Source of the DNA: Micromonospora sediminimaris
Lineage (GTDB): Bacteria; Actinomycetota; Actinomycetes; Mycobacteriales; Micromonosporaceae
Assembly (NCBI GenBank): GCA_900112325.1
Contig: FOLJ01000007.1
Coordinates: 273,449-337,448 of the forward strand
DNA length: 64,000 nt
Direction of reading: 5' to 3'
Shown in pieces: positions 32,874 through 43,804 of the stretch. The position numbers were made by a program, and so were the translations under genes. The notes beneath the pieces are model-generated. The model searched no databases. It worked only from the letters and a program-made list of their open reading frames with translations, and was not told where the DNA came from. Numbering within the stretch: position 1 is the stretch's first letter; each line of letters opens with the position of its first letter.

Positions 32874-34352
32874 ATGGCAGTAGCGCCGCCCGACAACGGC
32901 ACCCCACCCGGTTCGAGCCAGCCGCGCAATGGCTTCGACCGGTACTTCGAGATTTCGGCCCGCGGCTCGACGCTGACCCGCGAGGTGCGCGGTGGCCTGG
33001 CCACCTTCTTCACGATGGCGTACATCGTGGTGCTCAACCCGCTCATCCTCGGCAGCGCCGTCGATGGTGACAACCAGACCCTGCCGATCCCAGCGATCGC
33101 GGCGGCCACCGCCCTGGTCGCTGGTCTGATGACCATCCTGATGGGCGTGGTCGGCCGCTTCCCGCTGGCGGTGGCCGCCGGGCTCGGCGTCAACGCCCTG
33201 GTGGCGTACGAGATCGCGCCCGAGATGACCTGGGCCGACGCGATGGGCCTGGTGGTGATCGAGGGTCTCATCATCGCGGTGCTGGTGCTGACCGGGCTGC
33301 GGACGGCGGTGTTCCGCTCGGTGCCGACTCAGATGAAGACGGCGATCGGCGTCGGCATCGGCCTGTTCCTCACCATCATCGGCCTGGTGGACGCCGGCTT
33401 CGTCCGGCGGATTCCGGACGATGCCAACACCACCGTCCCGGTCGGTCTCGGCATCGGCGGCAAACTCGTCAGCTGGCCGATGCTGGTCTTCGTGGTGGGC
33501 CTGCTGGTGACCCTGGTGCTGGTGGTACGCCGGGTCAAGGGCGCCATCCTGGTCGGCATCCTCGCCTCCACAGCACTGGCCATGGTGGTGGAGGCGGTGG
33601 GCAACATCGGCCCCTCCTTCGTCGACGGTGTGCCGAACCCGAAGGGCTGGTCGCTCAACGTTCCGACGCTGCCGAGCAACCCGTTCGACGTTCCGGATCT
33701 CTCCCTGCTCGGTCAGTTCAACGTGCTGGACTCGTGGGGGCGCGCCGGTTGGCTGGTCGTGCTGATGTTCATCTTCACCCTGCTCATCACCGACTTCTTC
33801 GACACGATGGGAACCATGGTGGCCGTCGGTCAGGAGGGCGGCATGCTCGACGAGCAGGGCACCCCGCCGCGCACCAGGGAGATCCTGCTCGTCGACTCGA
33901 TCGCGGCGGCCAGCGGTGGTGCGGCCAGCGTCTCCAGCAACACGTCGTACATCGAGAGTGCCGCCGGTGTCGCGGAGGGCGCCCGGACCGGAGTGGCCAA
34001 CCTGGTCACCGGCGTGCTCTTCCTGCTGGCCATGTTCCTGGCGCCGCTTGTGGTGGTCGTCCCGTTCGAGGCGGCGTCCGTCGCGCTGGTGGTGGTCGGT
34101 TTCCTGATGATGACGGCGGTACGCACGATCGACTGGTCCGACTACGAGATCGCCATCCCGGCCTTCCTCACCATCGTGTTGATGCCGTTCACCTACTCGA
34201 TCTCGAACGGGATCGGGGCCGGCCTGATCGTGTACGTGGTGATCAAGCTGGCCAAGGGCAAGTCCCGGGAAATCCACCCGCTGCTGTACGCGGTGGCAGC
34301 GCTGTTCGTGGTGTACTTCCTGCGCGGCCCGATCGAGGCGCTGCTCTTCTGA
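32874..34352 (+). CDS. NCS2/AzgA-type purine (adenine/guanine/hypoxanthine) permease
   Basis: This 492-residue transporter has about twelve to fourteen membrane segments. Family marks are FDRYFEISARGSTLTREVRGGLATFFTMAYIVVLNP, GVNALVAYEIA, the substrate-site segment TDFFDTMGTMVAVGQEGGMLD and VSSNTSYIESAAGVAEGARTG. This fits AzgA/PbuG/PbuO proton symporters. ATG 32874 is chosen because GTGAGG lies 6 bases upstream. It is followed after 131 bp by a divergon-free MarR gene. No purine riboswitch is seen in its short leader. Confidence 0.93.
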   Translation: MAVAPPDNGTPPGSSQPRNGFDRYFEISARGSTLTREVRGGLATFFTMAYIVVLNPLILGSAVDGDNQTLPIPAIAAATALVAGLMTILMGVVGRFPLAVAAGLGVNALVAYEIAPEMTWADAMGLVVIEGLIIAVLVLTGLRTAVFRSVPTQMKTAIGVGIGLFLTIIGLVDAGFVRRIPDDANTTVPVGLGIGGKLVSWPMLVFVVGLLVTLVLVVRRVKGAILVGILASTALAMVVEAVGNIGPSFVDGVPNPKGWSLNVPTLPSNPFDVPDLSLLGQFNVLDSWGRAGWLVVLMFIFTLLITDFFDTMGTMVAVGQEGGMLDEQGTPPRTREILLVDSIAAASGGAASVSSNTSYIESAAGVAEGARTGVANLVTGVLFLLAMFLAPLVVVVPFEAASVALVVVGFLMMTAVRTIDWSDYEIAIPAFLTIVLMPFTYSISNGIGAGLIVYVVIKLAKGKSREIHPLLYAVAALFVVYFLRGPIEALLF

Positions 34353-34466
34353 CAGCCGCCCGGGCCGGGGGTGTGTGATCCTCTGACGTGATCCGCACCC
34401 CCGGCCCGGAGCAGGAGATACGTCGGGGTGAGCATGGTCATATCCGCTGCGGCCCGGTCGGCTAAT

Positions 34467-34481
34467 TAGTTAGGCTAACTA
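34467..34481. promoter_or_regulatory. MarR-type operator over a leaderless promoter
   Basis: TAGTTAG-G-CTAACTA is a perfect palindrome with 7-bp arms. It contains TAGGCT (34471-34476), which ends 7 bases before the GTG of the MarR gene, so it overlaps the -10 box. AT-rich palindromes of this size are typical MarR-family operators; autoregulation by steric block is inferred. Confidence 0.75.
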
Positions 34482-34483
34482 TC

Positions 34484-34933
34484 GTGACGGAGCGGACGGT
34501 GACGGCTCAGAGCATGCCACCGGCGCAGCTGGCCCTTCAGCTGCGTGATGCGATCACCCGGTTGAACCGGCGGGTCCGCCAGGCCCGGCCGGTTGGTGAC
34601 CTCACGGTCACCCAACTGTCCGCGCTCACCAGTCTTCGGCTGGCGGGCGCGCTCACGCCGCGGGAACTCGCCGACGTCGAACGGGTGCAGCCACCGACGA
34701 TGACCAAAATCGTCGCGAAGCTGGAGGAGCGTGGCCTCGTGCAGCGGACCCCGCACCCGACCGACGGCCGGCAGGTCATCCTCGCGACGACCGAGGGGGG
34801 CCGGGCCGTGCTCGACCAGTTCGAGCGGGTCCGGGACGAGTGGCTGGCCCGCCGGCTGGCCGAGCTGAGTGACCCCGACCGGGAGACCCTGCACCGGGCT
34901 GCGGAGATCCTTCAGCGAATCTCCCGCGCCTGA
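34484..34933 (+). CDS. MarR family transcriptional regulator
   Basis: This 149-residue winged-helix regulator has the recognition region LTPRELADVERVQPPTMTKIVAKLEERGLVQRTPHPTDGRQVILATTEGGRAV, including the wing motif DGR, flanked by dimerisation helices. The length is standard for MarR. The GTG start is set by the -10 box inside the palindrome upstream. It lies 81 bp before a co-oriented MFS exporter, the usual MarR-efflux arrangement, and is likely to repress both itself and that exporter. From memory the M. tuberculosis neighbour Rv0880 occupies the same place. Confidence 0.93.
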   Translation: MTERTVTAQSMPPAQLALQLRDAITRLNRRVRQARPVGDLTVTQLSALTSLRLAGALTPRELADVERVQPPTMTKIVAKLEERGLVQRTPHPTDGRQVILATTEGGRAVLDQFERVRDEWLARRLAELSDPDRETLHRAAEILQRISRA

Positions 34934-35014
34934 CGCCGCGCACACAGGGTGTGCGCCCCGCGCCGTGCCGTCCGTCGTTGACGACGCGTACGACCGCGAG
35001 GAGGCGCACCAAGA

Positions 35015-36292
35015 GTGCAGGCAAGGCTGAGCACGATGTTCCAGTCCCTACAGGTCCGCAACTACCGGCTCTTCGCATTCGGGCAACTGGTCAAGCTGAT
35101 CGGTGTCTGGATGATGTTCATCGCCCAGGACTGGCTGGTCCTCGAGCTTTCCGGCGACTCTGCCACCGCGCTCGGCGTGGTCGTCGCCCTCCAGTTCACC
35201 CCGGTGCTGCTGCTCACGCTGCTCTCCGGCCGGCTCGCCGACCGGTACGACAAGCGGATGCTCCTCTTCATCGCCAACGCGTTCTGGACCGTGCTGTCGC
35301 TGGCTATGAGCGTGCTGGTGCTCACCGATCTGGTTCAGCTCTGGCACGTCTTCGTCTTCGCCGCCCTGCTCGGTGTGGCCAACGCGATGGAGACCCCGGT
35401 ACGACAGGCGTTCGTCTCCGAACTGGTCGGCACGGCGCTGCTGCCCAACGCGCTCTCGCTCAACGCGGCCGTGTTCAACTCGGCCCGGATCGTCGGCCCG
35501 GCCGTGGCCGGCCTGGCCATCGCCCTCTTCGACGTCGGGCCGGTTTTCCTCGTCACCGCGCTCAGCTCGATCGCGCCGCTGGTCACGGTGATCCGGATGC
35601 GCCCGACCGAACTGCACCGGGAGCCGCTGCCACCGCGCGACGAGCGGGCCGCCGCGACCGTGCTCGACGGGCTGCGCTACGTCGCCCGCCGTCCCGACCT
35701 GCTGCTCCCGATGGTGGTGATGTCGGTGATCGGGATGTCGCTGTTCAACTTCCAGCTGACGCTGGCGGCCCTGGCCAAGACCGTCTTCAACACCGGGGCG
35801 GCCTCGTTCGGCCTGTTCAGCACCACTCTCGCGGCGGGCGCGCTGGTCGGTGCGCTGGCCGGGACCGGGCGACGGAGCCGGCCCTCGGTGTGGCTGGTGC
35901 TGGGTGCCGCGATCGGCTGCGCCACCTTCGGCACGCTCGTCGGGCTGGCCCCGGCGTACTGGATGGTGGTCGCGCTGCTGCCACCGACCGGCTTCTTCAT
36001 GGTCTATTTCGCACAGGCGGCGAACCAGCGGGTGCAACTCGGCACCGACGCCGCCTTCCGTGGACGGGTGATGGCGCTGTGGGTGCTTGTGTTCCTCGGC
36101 ACCAACCCGGTCGGCGCGCCGATCATCGGCTGGGTCGCGGAGACCTTCGGCGCCGGTGCCAGCATCTGGGCCGGTGGCCTGCTCTCGCTGACCACCGCGC
36201 TGCTGGCGCTGGCCTGGCAGCTCCGCCGCGCCGGGGCCCGGCTGCGGTTCCGCATCCTGCCGCTGCCCCGTTTCTACGTCACCGAAATGTGA
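35015..36292 (+). CDS. MFS exporter (MFS_3/EntS-like)
   Basis: This 425-residue protein has twelve predicted membrane helices. It starts with TMFQSLQVRNYRLFAFGQLVKLIGVWMMFIAQDWLVLEL and has the cytoplasmic loop motif GRLADRYDKRMLL after helix 2 and the segment ANAMETPVRQAFVSELVG, typical of the EntS/macrolide-efflux MFS_3 group. GTG 35015 follows a purine-rich GAGGCGCACCAAGA. Regulation by the MarR protein upstream is likely. The substrate is unknown. Confidence 0.9.
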   Translation: MQARLSTMFQSLQVRNYRLFAFGQLVKLIGVWMMFIAQDWLVLELSGDSATALGVVVALQFTPVLLLTLLSGRLADRYDKRMLLFIANAFWTVLSLAMSVLVLTDLVQLWHVFVFAALLGVANAMETPVRQAFVSELVGTALLPNALSLNAAVFNSARIVGPAVAGLAIALFDVGPVFLVTALSSIAPLVTVIRMRPTELHREPLPPRDERAAATVLDGLRYVARRPDLLLPMVVMSVIGMSLFNFQLTLAALAKTVFNTGAASFGLFSTTLAAGALVGALAGTGRRSRPSVWLVLGAAIGCATFGTLVGLAPAYWMVVALLPPTGFFMVYFAQAANQRVQLGTDAAFRGRVMALWVLVFLGTNPVGAPIIGWVAETFGAGASIWAGGLLSLTTALLALAWQLRRAGARLRFRILPLPRFYVTEM

Positions 36293-36383
36293 GCACAGGC
36301 CGGTCGGCGGGTCGGCTCACCGTCGCGCCAGCCTGCCGCACCACCCACCTGGCCCCGGAATGCGGAAAATCGCTTACGTGACG

Positions 36384-36408
36384 CTATGCGGCGGCATAGC
36401 TTCGATGG
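36384..36408 (+). promoter_or_regulatory. Promoter with small palindrome and leaderless -10 box
   Basis: CTATGC-GGCG-GCATAG (36384-36399) overlaps TAGCTT (36397-36402), which ends 6 bases before the GTG at 36409. The overlap of dyad and -10 suggests possible repression (inference). Confidence 0.5.
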
Positions 36409-36915
36409 GTGGAGGTCCTACGCATAGTGCTCCTGGCCGTGGCGCTGGCCGCCGTGGTCTTCGTGCCGGTGCTGATCGCGCTGGTCATCTGCACCGACGA
36501 GCTCGTCGACCGGCTGACCTGTCGGTACGGCGAGTGGCGGCAGCGGCGCCGCGACCGGTGCCTGGTAGCCCGGCTGAACGAGGCCGCCGACGCGGTCGCG
36601 GTCGCCGACCGGGTCGACCTCGACGCGCTCGACCGGTCGGAGCGGCGGCCGCTGGAGCAGATCGCCGCCGACCTGCGGTGTCTGCGTCGGGATCGGGCCG
36701 GCGGCAGCAGACCGGTCGTGTGGCACCGCGACGTGCTCCACGCGTATGACGATCGGCTTCGGTTGGCCTGCCATGCGCTGGGCATCACCGAGCATCTCGC
36801 CGAGTTGTCCGGTCTGGACCGGCAGATCGAACGGGTACGCGTCGAGGCCGAGTTGGACGCCGCCGGCCTACGGCTGCCGGCGGCCCGCCCCGAGCAGCCT
36901 GAGCGGTGGCTCTGA
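36409..36915 (+). CDS. Membrane-anchored protein of unknown function
   Basis: This 168-residue protein has one N-terminal membrane helix (VLRIVLLAVALAAVVFVPVLIALVI), then a charged cytoplasmic-type helical domain. The domain contains YGEWRQRRRDRCLVARLNEAADAVAVADRV, a conserved-looking WHRDVLHAYDDRLRLACHALGITEHL, and QIERVRVEAELDAAGLRL. It resembles small actinobacterial proteins often found near cell-division genes, but I cannot name a family. It is followed after 17 bp by the RNA-ligase-family gene, so they are probably one transcript. Confidence 0.75.
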   Translation: MEVLRIVLLAVALAAVVFVPVLIALVICTDELVDRLTCRYGEWRQRRRDRCLVARLNEAADAVAVADRVDLDALDRSERRPLEQIAADLRCLRRDRAGGSRPVVWHRDVLHAYDDRLRLACHALGITEHLAELSGLDRQIERVRVEAELDAAGLRLPAARPEQPERWL

Positions 36916-36932
36916 CTGCCACCCTGTGACAG

Positions 36933-37529
36933 GTGCGACTCTTCACTGCGATCTACCCGCCGGCCGATGCCGTTGCGCACCTGACCGCGCAGGTGACCGG
37001 GCTGCGGCTGGCGGCGGCCTCGGCTGCCGGCACGAACGTCCGGCTGGTCGACCCGACCAAGGCTCATCTCACCCTCGCCTTCCTCGGTGACGTCGAGGCC
37101 GCGCGGTTGACCGAGGTGCGGCAGGCGCTCGGGGCCGCCGTCGACGATGCTCGCGGCGGTGCTGTGCTGGGCGCGGGGCTGGCCGGGCCGCCGGTCCTAC
37201 GCCTAGGCGGCGGTGGCCGGTTCGGCTGGGGCCGCAGCACCGTGCTCTGGGTCGACGTACGCGGCGACGTGTCCCGCCTGGTGGCGCTGGCTGGCGTCGT
37301 TCGCGCCGGGTTGGCCGCAGCCGGACTGCCAGTCGACGAAAGGCCCTTCCGGCCGCACCTGACCATCGCCCGTCCGGGCGACCGGCTGCCGCACACCGAC
37401 ATCGAGGCGGATCTGGCCACGCTCGACGCCTACCTCGGGCCGCCCTGGGCCGCCGACGAGCTGGTGCTGGTGCACAGCCGGCCCGGACCCCCGTCGAGCT
37501 ACCACCGGCTCGCCGCCTGGCCCCTCTGA
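36933..37529 (+). CDS. thpR: RNA 2',3'-cyclic phosphodiesterase (2'-5' RNA ligase family)
   Basis: This 198-residue 2H phosphoesterase has both catalytic HxT motifs, AHLTLAF (H45, T47) and PHLTIAR (H142, T144). It begins RLFTAIYPP, the usual ThpR start. It opens 2',3'-cyclic phosphates to 2'-phosphates; the ligase reaction known in vitro is probably not physiological. A central glycine-rich loop (RLGGGGRFGWGRS) replaces the shorter turn of E. coli ThpR. GTG start, 17 bp after the preceding gene. Confidence 0.92.
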   Translation: MRLFTAIYPPADAVAHLTAQVTGLRLAAASAAGTNVRLVDPTKAHLTLAFLGDVEAARLTEVRQALGAAVDDARGGAVLGAGLAGPPVLRLGGGGRFGWGRSTVLWVDVRGDVSRLVALAGVVRAGLAAAGLPVDERPFRPHLTIARPGDRLPHTDIEADLATLDAYLGPPWAADELVLVHSRPGPPSSYHRLAAWPL

Positions 37530-37572
37530 ATCCACAAGGGGCGGCGGCGTGGGCGGGCGCGGGGCCCGCGGG

Positions 37573-38655
37573 TCAGGAGGACTCGCGGGCCGCGGGGCCG
37601 CTGCCGAAGAGAACGTCGTCCCAGCTGGGGAGACGCTTGCGCGGCTTGCCGCCGGCCTCGCCGGACTCGGTGCCACCAGCGGCCGGCGCGTTCGTCCGGC
37701 GGGGCCGCAGCACTGCCAACGAGGGCACCGCCGGGACCTCCTTCGGTGCGTCCGCGTCGTCGTCGAAGGCCGAGCCCTGACCGCCGCCGAGCAGCGCCGC
37801 AGCGCCCCCCGCGACCGCCCGCTGGCGCTGGGCGTCCGGGCCGCCGGCAAGAGCGGCCGGTGAGCGCGGTTCGAGACCACGGCCCGAAGTCGAGCCGAGG
37901 GGCCGGTCGAGGGAGGCGAGCAGGGCGTCGCGGCCGGCTCGGATCGGGTCACGCCCCGAGCGCCCCGGCTCGGCGGGCGACGGCAGCCCGTGCCCACCGC
38001 GGCTCGGCTCGCCGCGCGACGGGCCGGGCAGGGCGTGGCCGCCCCGCTCCGGTGCGGGTTCCTGGCCGAGGATCGGCGTCGGACGCTCGGCGCACAGATA
38101 TTGCGCCATGTCGTCGTGCGGGGCGACCGACTGCCGGGTCTTGTCCAGATCCCAGACCGCCTGGGCGGTGGCCTTGCCGGACGGCCAGGTCGCGACGATC
38201 CGCCAGGTGCCGTCGTCGCGCCGCCACGCGTCCCAGGAGATCTTCTCGGTGTCGATCCCGTGCTGCGCGAGCCGGCCGTTGACCACCTCGGCGAGCGGCG
38301 TCGGCTTCTCGGCACCCTTGAGCCGGGTGCGCCGGGCGTGCTGGGCGAGCATCGCACGCTCCTGAAGCACCGGCCCGGCGTAGCGGAGGACCCGGTCGAC
38401 CGGGACACCGGCGATCCGGGCGACGTCCTCAGCGGACTCGCCCGAGCGGATCCGGGCCTGGATGTCCCGAGGAGACAGCGAGGGCACCGGGTCGGCGGCG
38501 GCCGGCGCCACCGCGAGCGTGGGCGTACCCGGCTCGGCGTGCAGCGCTCCGGCGACCCGCTCGTCCAACGGCAGGGCGAGCAGTCGCCCGACCTCGTCGG
38601 CGAGCACCAGGGCCTGGCCGTCCTCGGAGAGGGCGACGAAGCGTACTGGGCGCAT
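37573..38655 (-). CDS. sepH: Cell-division protein SepH (DUF3071)
   Basis: This 360-residue protein has the conserved N-terminal DUF3071 region (MRPVRFVALSEDGQALVLADEVGR) and a helix-turn-helix-like segment (LSPRDIQARIRSGESAEDVARIAGVPVDRVLRYAGPVL). WDAWRRDDGTWRIVATW follows to about 170. The rest is a long disordered P/G/R-rich tail ending in the conserved RKRLPSWDDVLFG. SepH of Streptomyces and Mycobacterium binds and stabilises FtsZ. ATG follows GGAGG by 7 bases. Its neighbour serC, next on the same strand, is the usual one. Confidence 0.93.
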   Translation of the reverse strand: MRPVRFVALSEDGQALVLADEVGRLLALPLDERVAGALHAEPGTPTLAVAPAAADPVPSLSPRDIQARIRSGESAEDVARIAGVPVDRVLRYAGPVLQERAMLAQHARRTRLKGAEKPTPLAEVVNGRLAQHGIDTEKISWDAWRRDDGTWRIVATWPSGKATAQAVWDLDKTRQSVAPHDDMAQYLCAERPTPILGQEPAPERGGHALPGPSRGEPSRGGHGLPSPAEPGRSGRDPIRAGRDALLASLDRPLGSTSGRGLEPRSPAALAGGPDAQRQRAVAGGAAALLGGGQGSAFDDDADAPKEVPAVPSLAVLRPRRTNAPAAGGTESGEAGGKPRKRLPSWDDVLFGSGPAARESS

Positions 38656-38897
38656 CGCGTTGCCTCCGTCCCGCTTCGCTGGCCGTACGCCACGAGCCGG
38701 CCACCCGGGGCGTTGCGCTCCACGGTACGCCCATCCGTGCCCCGGTGGGAGACGCCACGCCCGGGTAAGCGGCGGATCCGCCTGCTCCGCCGCTGTGTGG
38801 CGGGTCAGCTGTCGGTGGCCGACAGTGGCGTGGTAGACGGTCCGAAGTGGTGCGGGATCAGCTGACTGCCGGACGTCGACCGTGGCGTCGTACGGTG

Positions 38898-38931
38898 CGG
38901 GCCCGGCACCCCGAACGGGGTGCCGGGCCCG
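38898..38931. terminator. Terminator downstream of serC
   Basis: A perfect 15-bp stem (CGGGCCCGGCACCCC / GGGGTGCCGGGCCCG) with a GAAC loop begins 21 bp after the serC stop. The remaining 240 bp to the sepH start contain nothing else I recognise apart from its promoter and ribosome site. Confidence 0.88.
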
Positions 38932-38952
38932 TGGTATGGCCGGGTCGGGCGG

Positions 38953-40442
<1,490 letters not shown>

Positions 40443-41549
40443 TCAGACGTCGTGGGGTACGGCGTCCCAGCCGTCGACCTCGTGCGGCTTGCGGGTGCCC
40501 GGGCCCACGTAGCGGGCCGAGGGACGGACCAGTCGCTGGAGCTTCTTCTGCTCCAGGATGTGGGCGCTCCAACCGCCCATCCGGGCACAGGTGAACATCG
40601 AGGTGAACATGTGTGCCGGCACCTCGGCGAAGTCGAGCACCACGGCGGACCAGAACTCGACGTTCGTGGCGAGCACCCGATCCGGTCGGCGGGCCTGCAA
40701 CTCGGCGAGGGCGGCCTTCTCCAGGGCCTCGGCGACCTCGAAGCGCGGGGCGCCCAGTTCCCTGGCGGTGCGGCGGAGCACTCGGGCGCGCGGATCCTCG
40801 GCCCGGTAGACCCGGTGACCGAAGCCCATCAGCCGCTCACCCCGGTCGAGCACGCCCTTGACGTAGCCCTCCGCGTCACCGCTGCGCTCGACCGCCTCCA
40901 GCATGGTCAGCACCCGCGACGGCGCGCCGCCGTGCAGCGGGCCGGAGAGCGCCCCGATGCCCGAGGAGATGCAGGCGGCGGCGTCCGCGCCGGTGGAGGC
41001 GACGATCCGGGCGGTGAAGGTGGAGGCGTTCAGGCCGTGCTCGGCAGCCGAGATGAAGTACGCGTCGACGGCCTTGACGTGCCTCGGGTCGGGCTCGCCG
41101 CGCCACCGCTTCATGAAGCGCTCGACGACCGTCTCCGCCTTGTCGATCTCCTTCTGCGGAACCGCCGGCAGGCCGAGGCCGCGAGCGGACTGGGCGACGA
41201 AGGAGAGGGCGGTGACCGACACCCGAGCCAGGTCCTCGCGGGCCTGCTCGTCGGAGATGTCCAGCAGCTGCTGCAAGCCCCAGTACGGAGCGAGCATGGC
41301 GACGGCGGACTGCACGTCGACCCGGATGTCACCGGAGTGCACCGGCACCGGGAATGGCTCGGCCGGCGGCAGGCCCGGGCCGAAGCGGCCGTCGACCAGC
41401 AGCGCCCAGACGTTGCCGAAGGAAACCTGGCCGATCAGGTCCTCGATGTCGACCCCGCGATAGCGCAGCGCACCGCCCTCGCGGTCGGGCTCGGCGATCT
41501 CGGTTTCGAAGGCTACGACGCCCTCAAGTCCGGGTTTGAAATCGGCCAT
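40443..41549 (-). CDS. citA: Citrate synthase 2
   Basis: This 368-residue enzyme is shorter than hexameric type II synthases (about 430). Catalytic histidines are seen in [22 protein letters not shown] and MGFGHRVYR, and [13 protein letters not shown] carries the downstream active-site region. It condenses acetyl-CoA and oxaloacetate. Sequence and neighbourhood match the actinobacterial second citrate synthase located near sepH-serC. ATG 41549 follows AGGAG. It is divergent from pdxH. Confidence 0.93.
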   Translation of the reverse strand: MADFKPGLEGVVAFETEIAEPDREGGALRYRGVDIEDLIGQVSFGNVWALLVDGRFGPGLPPAEPFPVPVHSGDIRVDVQSAVAMLAPYWGLQQLLDISDEQAREDLARVSVTALSFVAQSARGLGLPAVPQKEIDKAETVVERFMKRWRGEPDPRHVKAVDAYFISAAEHGLNASTFTARIVASTGADAAACISSGIGALSGPLHGGAPSRVLTMLEAVERSGDAEGYVKGVLDRGERLMGFGHRVYRAEDPRARVLRRTARELGAPRFEVAEALEKAALAELQARRPDRVLATNVEFWSAVVLDFAEVPAHMFTSMFTCARMGGWSAHILEQKKLQRLVRPSARYVGPGTRKPHEVDGWDAVPHDV

Positions 41550-41803
41550 CTCACTGCTCCTGGTGTGTGGTCGGTGCGCCCGCCCGGGCTCGGTGTCCCG
41601 GCCCCGGCCGGGTGAGCGCCTTAGGCGACCCTCAGGGATGTGTTCGTGACATCTTGCCTGCTGGTGGCCGGGTGCGCGAGACGCTGTCGATGTGCTGCTG
41701 GCGACATCCCGCTTGCCGGGCCCCTTCCGGCACGGATAAGACTGGGCCGGACGGGCTGGTCGGCGGGCGCGTACCGGCCCGACGGGGGAGGAGCGGGAAC
41801 GTG

Positions 41804-42457
41804 ATGGGGGACACACCGGTGCCAGCCGGGATGCGGCACGAGTACGCCGCCGATTCCGGCCTGACGGAGAGCGAACTGGCCGTCGACTGGCACACCCAGT
41901 TCGACAGGTGGTTCGCCGACGCGGTCGCCGCCGAACTGCCCGAGCCGAACGCCATGGTGCTCGGCACCGCCGACGCCGCCGGGCGGCCGAGCGCGCGGAC
42001 GGTGCTGCTCAAGGGGTACGACCCGGAGGGTTTCGTGCTGTTCACCAACTACGGCTCCCGCAAGGGTGCCGAGGTGGCCGCCAACCCGTACGCCAGTCTG
42101 CTCTTTCCCTGGTTTCCGATGCAGCGGCAGGTGATCGTCACCGGACCGGTGGAACGGGTCGACCGGGCGGAGACGGAGGCGTACTTCGCCAGCCGGCCGC
42201 GCGGCTCGCAACTCGGTGCCTGGGCCAGCGCCCAGTCGTCGGTGCTGCCGGAACGGGCCGCCCTCGACGACGCCTACCGGGCCGCGGCCGAGCGCTTCGC
42301 CGACGTGGACCCGATCCCCGCTCCGCCGCACTGGGGCGGGTTGCGGGTACGTCCCGATTCGGTGGAGTTCTGGCAGGGCCGGGCCAGTCGGCTGCACGAC
42401 CGGCTGCGGTTCCGGCGTACCGGCGCGGACTGGGTCGTGGAGCGGCTGGCACCGTGA
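41804..42457 (+). CDS. pdxH: Pyridoxamine/pyridoxine 5'-phosphate oxidase
   Basis: This 217-residue FMN enzyme shows [112 protein letters not shown] and the C-terminal [19 protein letters not shown]...RLHDRLRF. All FMN- and PLP-contact motifs are intact. It makes pyridoxal 5'-phosphate. GTG 41801 (7 bases from GGAGGAG) and ATG 41804 are both possible starts. The MFS gene overlaps its end by GTGA. Confidence 0.94.
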   Translation: MGDTPVPAGMRHEYAADSGLTESELAVDWHTQFDRWFADAVAAELPEPNAMVLGTADAAGRPSARTVLLKGYDPEGFVLFTNYGSRKGAEVAANPYASLLFPWFPMQRQVIVTGPVERVDRAETEAYFASRPRGSQLGAWASAQSSVLPERAALDDAYRAAAERFADVDPIPAPPHWGGLRVRPDSVEFWQGRASRLHDRLRFRRTGADWVVERLAP

Positions 42458-43794
42458 CCGTCAGCAGCACCGACCGGCCGCGCGAGCAGCGCCGCTGGGC
42501 GATCGATCTGCGCCCGCTGCGGGTACCGGCGTACCGGCGGCTCTGGGCCGGCAACGCCATCGCGATGTTCGGTTTCCAATTCACCGCCGTCGCGGTGCCG
42601 GTGGAGATGTACGCGTTGACCGAGGACTCCCTCTGGGTCGGTCTGCTCGGCGTCGCCGCCTTCGTACCGCTGCTGGTCTTCGGGCTCTGGGGCGGGGCGG
42701 TCGCCGACGCCATCGACCGGCGGCGGGTGCTGCTGGGCGGCTCGGTCCTGCTCTGGGTCGCCGTGCTGGGACTGCTGGTCCAGGCGCTGCTGGGGGTCGG
42801 CAGCCCGGTTCTCCTGCTGGCCCTTGTCGCATTGAGTTCGGTGGCGTTCGCGATCTCCGGGCCGGCCCGTGGGGCGCTCGTGGCCCGGCTCGTCCCGACC
42901 GAGCTGGTGCCGGCGGCCACCACGTTGAACTTCACCACCGCCATGGCCACCGCGGTCCTCGGGCCGCTGGCCGCCGGCCTGATCCTGGCGATCTGGGACC
43001 TCGGGGTGGCACTGCCGGTCGCGTACGCCGTGGACGCGACGCTGCTCGCCGCCCTGGTCTGGGCGGCGCTGCGGCTGCCAGCCATGCCGCCGGAACCCGA
43101 TCCGGACGGCGGGCCCCGGCAGGCGGGGCTGCGCAGCATCGTCGACGGGGTGCGGTACCTGGCCGGTAGCCCGGTGCTGCTGCTCTCCTTCGCCATCGAC
43201 CTCATCGCGATGGTGTTCGCCTTCCCGCGAGCGCTCTTTCCCGAGGTGGCGACCGAACGGTTCGGTGGTGGCGCGGCGGTGGGCTGGCTCTACAGCTCCA
43301 TCGCGATCGGCTCACTGCTCGCCGGCCTGGTCTCGGGTTGGATCGGCCAGGTTCGCCGGCAGGGTCTGGTGCTGGTGCTCGCCGTGGTGGGCTGGGGCGT
43401 CGCGGTGGCGTTGGCCGGACTGGCCGGCCAGCTCTGGCTGGTGGTCGTACTGCTGGTGCTGGCCGGCGCCGCCGACCTGGTCAGCTCGGTGGTACGGCAG
43501 TCGATGTTGTTGATCTACGCGCCGGATCGGATGCGCGGCCGGCTCCAGGGCGTCAACACCGTCGTGGTGGCCGGCGGTCCGCGCCTGGGCGATCTGCGGG
43601 CTGGTGCCATGGCGGCCGGGTTCGGCAGCGGGGTGGCCTGGATCGGTGGCGGTGTCGCGGCGGCGGTGCTCGCGGTGCTGCTCGCCGTGGCCTTCCCGGC
43701 GCTGACCCGCTACCGGCCGCCGACCGGAGCGGATGGACGCGAGCACGACGAGGGCCGCGGACCGCGGCGAGCGAACGACGGCGTCGGCGGCTAG
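42454..43794 (+). CDS. MFS exporter (MFS_3/EntS-like)
   Basis: This 446-residue protein has about twelve membrane helices. The N-terminus [38 protein letters not shown] and the later [25 protein letters not shown] and [26 protein letters not shown] are characteristic of the EntS/MFS_3 group. The GTG start is coupled to pdxH by 4-bp overlap, so it is expressed with it; a role in B6 vitamer traffic is possible but unsupported. Its stop codon TAG forms part of the next gene's -10 box. Confidence 0.9.
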   Translation: MTVSSTDRPREQRRWAIDLRPLRVPAYRRLWAGNAIAMFGFQFTAVAVPVEMYALTEDSLWVGLLGVAAFVPLLVFGLWGGAVADAIDRRRVLLGGSVLLWVAVLGLLVQALLGVGSPVLLLALVALSSVAFAISGPARGALVARLVPTELVPAATTLNFTTAMATAVLGPLAAGLILAIWDLGVALPVAYAVDATLLAALVWAALRLPAMPPEPDPDGGPRQAGLRSIVDGVRYLAGSPVLLLSFAIDLIAMVFAFPRALFPEVATERFGGGAAVGWLYSSIAIGSLLAGLVSGWIGQVRRQGLVLVLAVVGWGVAVALAGLAGQLWLVVVLLVLAGAADLVSSVVRQSMLLIYAPDRMRGRLQGVNTVVVAGGPRLGDLRAGAMAAGFGSGVAWIGGGVAAAVLAVLLAVAFPALTRYRPPTGADGREHDEGRGPRRANDGVGG

Positions 43795-43797
43795 GGT
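43792..43797 (+). promoter_or_regulatory. Leaderless -10 box overlapping a stop codon
   Basis: TAGGGT begins with the stop codon of the MFS gene and ends 7 bases before the ATG at 43805. Confidence 0.55.
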
Positions 43798-43804
43798 CTG
43801 GCGA

